A stretch of 55,338 nucleotides of DNA, from assembly GCA_002327925.1 (NCBI GenBank), contig DCVA01000048.1:1-55338 (forward strand). Direction: 5' to 3'. The notes below the pieces were generated by a model. It was given only the letters and a program-made list of their open reading frames with translations. It was not told the origin of the DNA and did no database searches. Origin of the DNA: Anaerolineales bacterium UBA2200. GTDB lineage: Bacteria; Chloroflexota; Anaerolineae; UBA2200. This document shows, piece after piece, positions 52,199-55,338 of this stretch (position 1 is its first letter; each line of letters begins with the position of its first letter). Both the position numbers and the translations under genes were made by a program.

Positions 52199-53728
52199 CT
52201 ACTTGGCGTAGTCAACTGCCCTTGTCTCTCGGATGACGGTCACTTTGATCTGTCCAGGATACTGGAGGCTTTCCTCGACCTTCTTGGCGATATCCCTCGA
52301 GAGGGTGATGATACCCAGGTCGTCGATGGTTTCGGGCCGCACGATGATTCGGATCTCACGTCCCGCCTGGATAGCATACGACTTTTCGACCCCACTGAAC
52401 GAATCGGCCAGACTTTCGAGCGATTCGACGCGCTTGATGTAGGTTTCCAGCGTTTCCCGTCTGGCCCCGGGTCGCGCGCCGGAAATGGCGTCGGCTGCCT
52501 GCACGAGTACTGCCTCGAGAGTGTGACACTCCTCTTCTGCATGGTGCGCAGCGATGGCGTTGACGATGTTGGCCGGACGGCCCAGACGCTGGGCGATCTC
52601 GGCCCCGATGATGGCGTGAGACCCTTCCGTCTCGTGCGTTACCGCTTTGCCGATGTCGTGCAGCAGCCCCGCCTCTTTGGCCATGGCGACGTTGGCGCCG
52701 AGCTCAACGGCCATGATCCCCGCCAGATGGGCGCTCTCCAGCGAGTGCATCAGCATATTCTGTCCGTAGCTGGTCCGGTACTTGAGCTGCCCCAGTAGAC
52801 GAATGAGCTCCGGATGAAGACCGTGGATGCCGACCTCGAGAACGGCTGCGTCACCCGCTTCCTGGATGACTGCCTCGACCTCCTGCTGGGCCTTTTTGAC
52901 TACCTTTTCGATGCGTGCGGGGTGAATTCGCCCGTCAACAATGAGCTTGGCGAGCGCGACGCGGGCCACTTCTCGACGCACCGGGTCAAAACTAGAGACG
53001 GTCACAGCCTCGGGCGTGTCATCGATCAACAGGTCGACGCCCGTGGCGTTCTCAATTGCTCGGATGTTGCGCCCACCGCGACCGATGATCCGCCCCTTCA
53101 TCTCGTCGCTGGGCAGGGCCACAGTGGACACGGTTGTCTCTGCCACCTGATCCGAAGCGACACGCTGAATCGCCAGCGTAATGATCTCTCGCGCCTTGCG
53201 ATCTGCCTCTTCCGTGGCTTGCTGCTCCACGTCGCGTATCACCCGCGCCATATCCTGGCGGGCTTCGTCGGCAACCCTGGCCAGCAGAATATCCTTGGCC
53301 TGCTCTGTGGTCAGGTTGGAGATGCGTTCCAGCTCCTCGAGTTCTTTGTGACGGAGCTCATCGAGCTCACTGCGTTGCGTGGTCAACTGCTTCTCTCGGG
53401 ATTCCAGTTGCCTGGCTCGTTCCTCGAGAGAGTCCATACGTCGGTCGAGGCTGATGCGTCTCTGTTGAAAGCGCCGTTCCTGGCGCTCCAGCTCAGCACG
53501 CCTCCTGTTTGCCTCGCGCTCCGCCTCGTCGCGGATCTTCAAGGCCGATTCCTTGGCCATCAGCTCTGTCTCTTGCAGCTTGGTCTTGGCAAGGGCCAGA
53601 CTCTTTTCGGCTTCCGAGCGCATCGAGCTGAGCTTGGCGCGCTCTGCGTTCTGTCGCAACGTGTAACCGAGCGCAAAGGCGGCCAGGCCGACCGCTCCTG
53701 CTATGAGTATCACCTGCACAATATTCAT
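52199..53728 (-). CDS. rny: Ribonuclease Y
   Basis: The 509-residue membrane-anchored endoribonuclease starts mRNA decay. It has an N-terminal span (about 3-22), a long charged coiled coil (about 28-190), a KH domain with KGRIIGRGGRNIRAIE (211-226), and an HD domain with the LLHDIGKA motif (His357-Asp358). Length matches family members (about 520). AAGGGGA precedes the ATG at 53728. recX lies 76 bp upstream on the same strand and spoVS 135 bp downstream. It is the central gene of the recX-rny-spoVS-PHP cluster. Confidence 0.95.
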   Translation of the reverse strand: MNIVQVILIAGAVGLAAFALGYTLRQNAERAKLSSMRSEAEKSLALAKTKLQETELMAKESALKIRDEAEREANRRRAELERQERRFQQRRISLDRRMDSLEERARQLESREKQLTTQRSELDELRHKELEELERISNLTTEQAKDILLARVADEARQDMARVIRDVEQQATEEADRKAREIITLAIQRVASDQVAETTVSTVALPSDEMKGRIIGRGGRNIRAIENATGVDLLIDDTPEAVTVSSFDPVRREVARVALAKLIVDGRIHPARIEKVVKKAQQEVEAVIQEAGDAAVLEVGIHGLHPELIRLLGQLKYRTSYGQNMLMHSLESAHLAGIMAVELGANVAMAKEAGLLHDIGKAVTHETEGSHAIIGAEIAQRLGRPANIVNAIAAHHAEEECHTLEAVLVQAADAISGARPGARRETLETYIKRVESLESLADSFSGVEKSYAIQAGREIRIIVRPETIDDLGIITLSRDIAKKVEESLQYPGQIKVTVIRETRAVDYAK

Positions 53729-53804
53729 TGCTTGTCCCCTTGTGTATGTTCAACAGGCCGGTTCTGCGGTATTGACTACTTTCCCGCACGTGGCCTGGGA
53801 TTAC

Positions 53805-54452
53805 CTAAGGCGAAACTTCGACTTCCTCAGGATTGTGGATCTCGCGCCAGAGTCGCTCTACAACCTCCTTCACCACGTCATAGTTGAATCCGCGCCGTTG
53901 CAGGAACCCATCCAGTCGCCGGCGGAAGGTCGCATAATCGACCTGCTCAAGCCGGCGGGCTCGGGGCTCTGCAGCCCGATAGGCGCTCTCAGACTCATCC
54001 AGTTCAGTCAACACTTTGCTGACGGTCGAATCTGCTACGCCCTTGCCCCTTAGCTCATAGCGCAGCGAGCGTAACCCTCGCGGCCGGAACGACTCACGGT
54101 TCTCGACCCAGTAGCGTGCAAACGCATCATCGTCCAGCAGGGCTACGTTCTCCAGGCGCTCCAGCAACGCCGGGATCAATTCCTCAGGCACCCTCCGTCG
54201 CTTGAGGTAGGATTGCACCTCTGCGCGGCTACGCGGGCGGTAGCTGAGGTAGTTGAGCACTCGCTCGTACGCTGCCTCAGCAAGGTCCCGCCCCTGCAGC
54301 TCTGCGACCTGCTCCTCTGAAAGCTCCTGACCAACGCAGAGGGTGCCGGCGATAATCTCCTGGACGGCAAAGGCATAATCCCCGTCCAGGTACACGTTCA
54401 CTCGCCGGCGGTTCTTCTTCTGATAGCGCAGGGCCGTGATCTTTTGCTGCAT
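53805..54452 (-). CDS. recX: RecA regulator RecX
   Basis: The 215-residue protein inhibits RecA filament growth in homologues. It shows three repeats of short helices, with LNYLSYRPRSRAEVQSYL, LDDDAFARYWVENRESFRPRG and FLQRRGFNYDVVKEVV typical of RecX. ATG at 54452 has only a weak CGGAC-type ribosome site. An extension to 54521 runs through a terminator hairpin and is rejected. It is downstream of recA but separated by 548 bp and by an intrinsic terminator 25 bp before its start, so expression should depend on read-through or an unseen promoter. Confidence 0.9.
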   Translation of the reverse strand: MQQKITALRYQKKNRRRVNVYLDGDYAFAVQEIIAGTLCVGQELSEEQVAELQGRDLAEAAYERVLNYLSYRPRSRAEVQSYLKRRRVPEELIPALLERLENVALLDDDAFARYWVENRESFRPRGLRSLRYELRGKGVADSTVSKVLTELDESESAYRAAEPRARRLEQVDYATFRRRLDGFLQRRGFNYDVVKEVVERLWREIHNPEEVEVSP

Positions 54453-54471
54453 TGCATGTCCGTCTGTTAAG

Positions 54472-54500
54472 AAAAAAGCTGTGGTCGCGCGACCACAGCT
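54472..54500 (-). terminator. Intrinsic terminator / attenuator between recA and recX
   Basis: A perfect 24-bp palindrome (54477-54500, half-site AGCTGTGGTCGC) is followed on the minus strand by a T-run (plus A-run 54472-54477). It should end transcription coming from recA just before recX. A second hairpin, TCGGAGC-GTCG-GCTCCGA, with flanking CCCC/GGGG, lies just upstream at 54516-54547. Confidence 0.8.
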
Positions 54501-54547
54501 CCATAACTCGGCATTCCCCAAATCGGAGCGTCGGCTCCGACCCGGGG

Positions 54548-55000
54548 ATTCAGGCCAGTTTCCTTGGTTCCAAAGAACCGCAGCAGATCAGTTTCTGATA
54601 GGAGCCAGTTGACCTTTGCGACAGAGCCATGGCAGAGACGCCAAGCCCGTCTGTTTCCACTCGCTGCGTCGACTGATCAGAGCCCGCCGCATCAGAGTGG
54701 AGGCCCCATGTTCCGTGTGCTGATTCATTATGGCTCGTCGCCACTTGGTCAAACCAGTACCTATACTGAACAGAAACTTGATCGCCATCGGAAACCAGTC
54801 CTGCGCCAGCCCCGCCCCTTGCGTTGGGACCTTGGTCCCCGGGCCTGCTGCCCCTGTCCTTCGAAGAGGTGCGACAGACGGCGGTCGGGTTTGGCTAGCC
54901 GAGGTTCTTCCTCAGCGCTGTGATCGCGAGCGGCCTCGGGCGACTGGCTCTGCGCCATCCTATGGCCGTGAGGGGCCGCTCAGCGACTCAATTGGCTCGA
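54548..55000. other. Long spacer between recA and recX without recognised gene
   Basis: About 450 bp contain no gene I can support. Short open frames exist on both strands (for example 54588-54788 minus, 66 codons), but none has a convincing ribosome site or recognisable product. Small inverted repeats are present: GGTTC-CAAA-GAACC at 54566-54579 and GGGAC-CTTG-GTCCC at 54826-54839. No tRNA, tmRNA, RNase P or 6S signature was recognised. It may be a recA 3' untranslated region or an untranslated recX leader ending at the terminator. Confidence 0.5.

Positions 55001-55338
<338 letters not shown>

Noticed and set aside
52814..53887. Plus-strand open frame of 357 codons opposite rny.
   Set aside because: Shadow of the rny coiled-coil coding sequence, whose codon bias leaves the opposite strand open.
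54566..54579. GGTTC-CAAA-GAACC inverted repeat considered as a LexA (SOS) operator for recX.
   Set aside because: The half-site orientation differs from the GAAC-N4-GTTC box of Gram-positive LexA, and no promoter is visible beside it.
54588..54788. Minus-strand open frame of 66 codons in the recA-recX spacer.
   Set aside because: No good ribosome site and no recognised family; overlapping frames of similar length occur on both strands.

Overview
The window is a compact, ordinary-looking bacterial chromosome segment with high GC, about 48 genes and short gaps. Gene content and style point to Chloroflexota, probably an Anaerolineae-like lineage. The evidence is RNase Y with SpoVS, a class III-like PPK2, an MtrH-family methyltransferase outside a methanogen operon, a secreted protein with a Thr/Pro linker, and paired YtxH/DUF948 genes. 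This assignment rests on recognising the proteins and was not tested by database search. I see no tRNA, rRNA, CRISPR array, insertion sequence, phage gene or attachment site.

Layout. 1-3.3 kb: small membrane protein and ftcD (+), then a Cys-rich membrane protein and murE (-). 3.3-9.1 kb: GNAT, pgm and a DEAD-box helicase (-), then comM (+); a decayed 105-bp copy of the comM 5' end lies on the far side of the helicase. 9.1-12.2 kb: biotin carboxylase and biotin carrier (+), mtrH-like (-). 12.4-19.7 kb: a five-gene operon of giant GH13 protein, DinB/TPR protein, unknown protein, PPK2 and DegV. 19.7-24.9 kb: heterodimeric ABC exporter (-) and a divergent XPB/Ssl2 C-domain protein. 24.9-33 kb (all -): glycosidase, NERD-like protein, plsX, THEP1-type NTPase, mfd, pth. 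33-39.8 kb: secreted protein, fabF, methyltransferase (-); trxB, DUF1858, alpha/beta hydrolase, MaoC (+); YtxH, DUF948 and a membrane protein (-). 39.8-46.4 kb (-): mnmA, iscS, RlmD/TrmA-type methyltransferase, ald, sugar nucleotidyltransferase, zinc-ribbon protein. 46.5-50.9 kb: lipA, then rarA (-) divergent from holB-ricT (+). 50.9-55.3 kb (-): PHP phosphoesterase, spoVS, rny, recX and the 3' end of recA.

Themes. Several operons are tightly coupled by 1-4 nt overlaps: pth-mfd-NTPase, iscS-mnmA, accC-accB and spoVS-PHP. Vegetative-type promoters (TTGACA-like and TATAAT-like boxes, 16-18 bp apart) can be read in most intergenic spaces. Two short divergent spacers (23308-23385 and 48860-48943) place the -10 boxes only 5-7 nt before start codons that lack a ribosome site, so four genes are predicted to be leaderless. 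The items most worth a second look are the comM remnant flanking the helicase, the divergent leaderless promoters, the GH13-PPK2 operon, the recA-recX spacer with its terminator just before recX, and the RNase Y-SpoVS-PHP cluster, which resembles the Firmicutes rny-ymdB-spoVS neighbourhood with ymdB replaced. No clearly new defence or mobile system was found.
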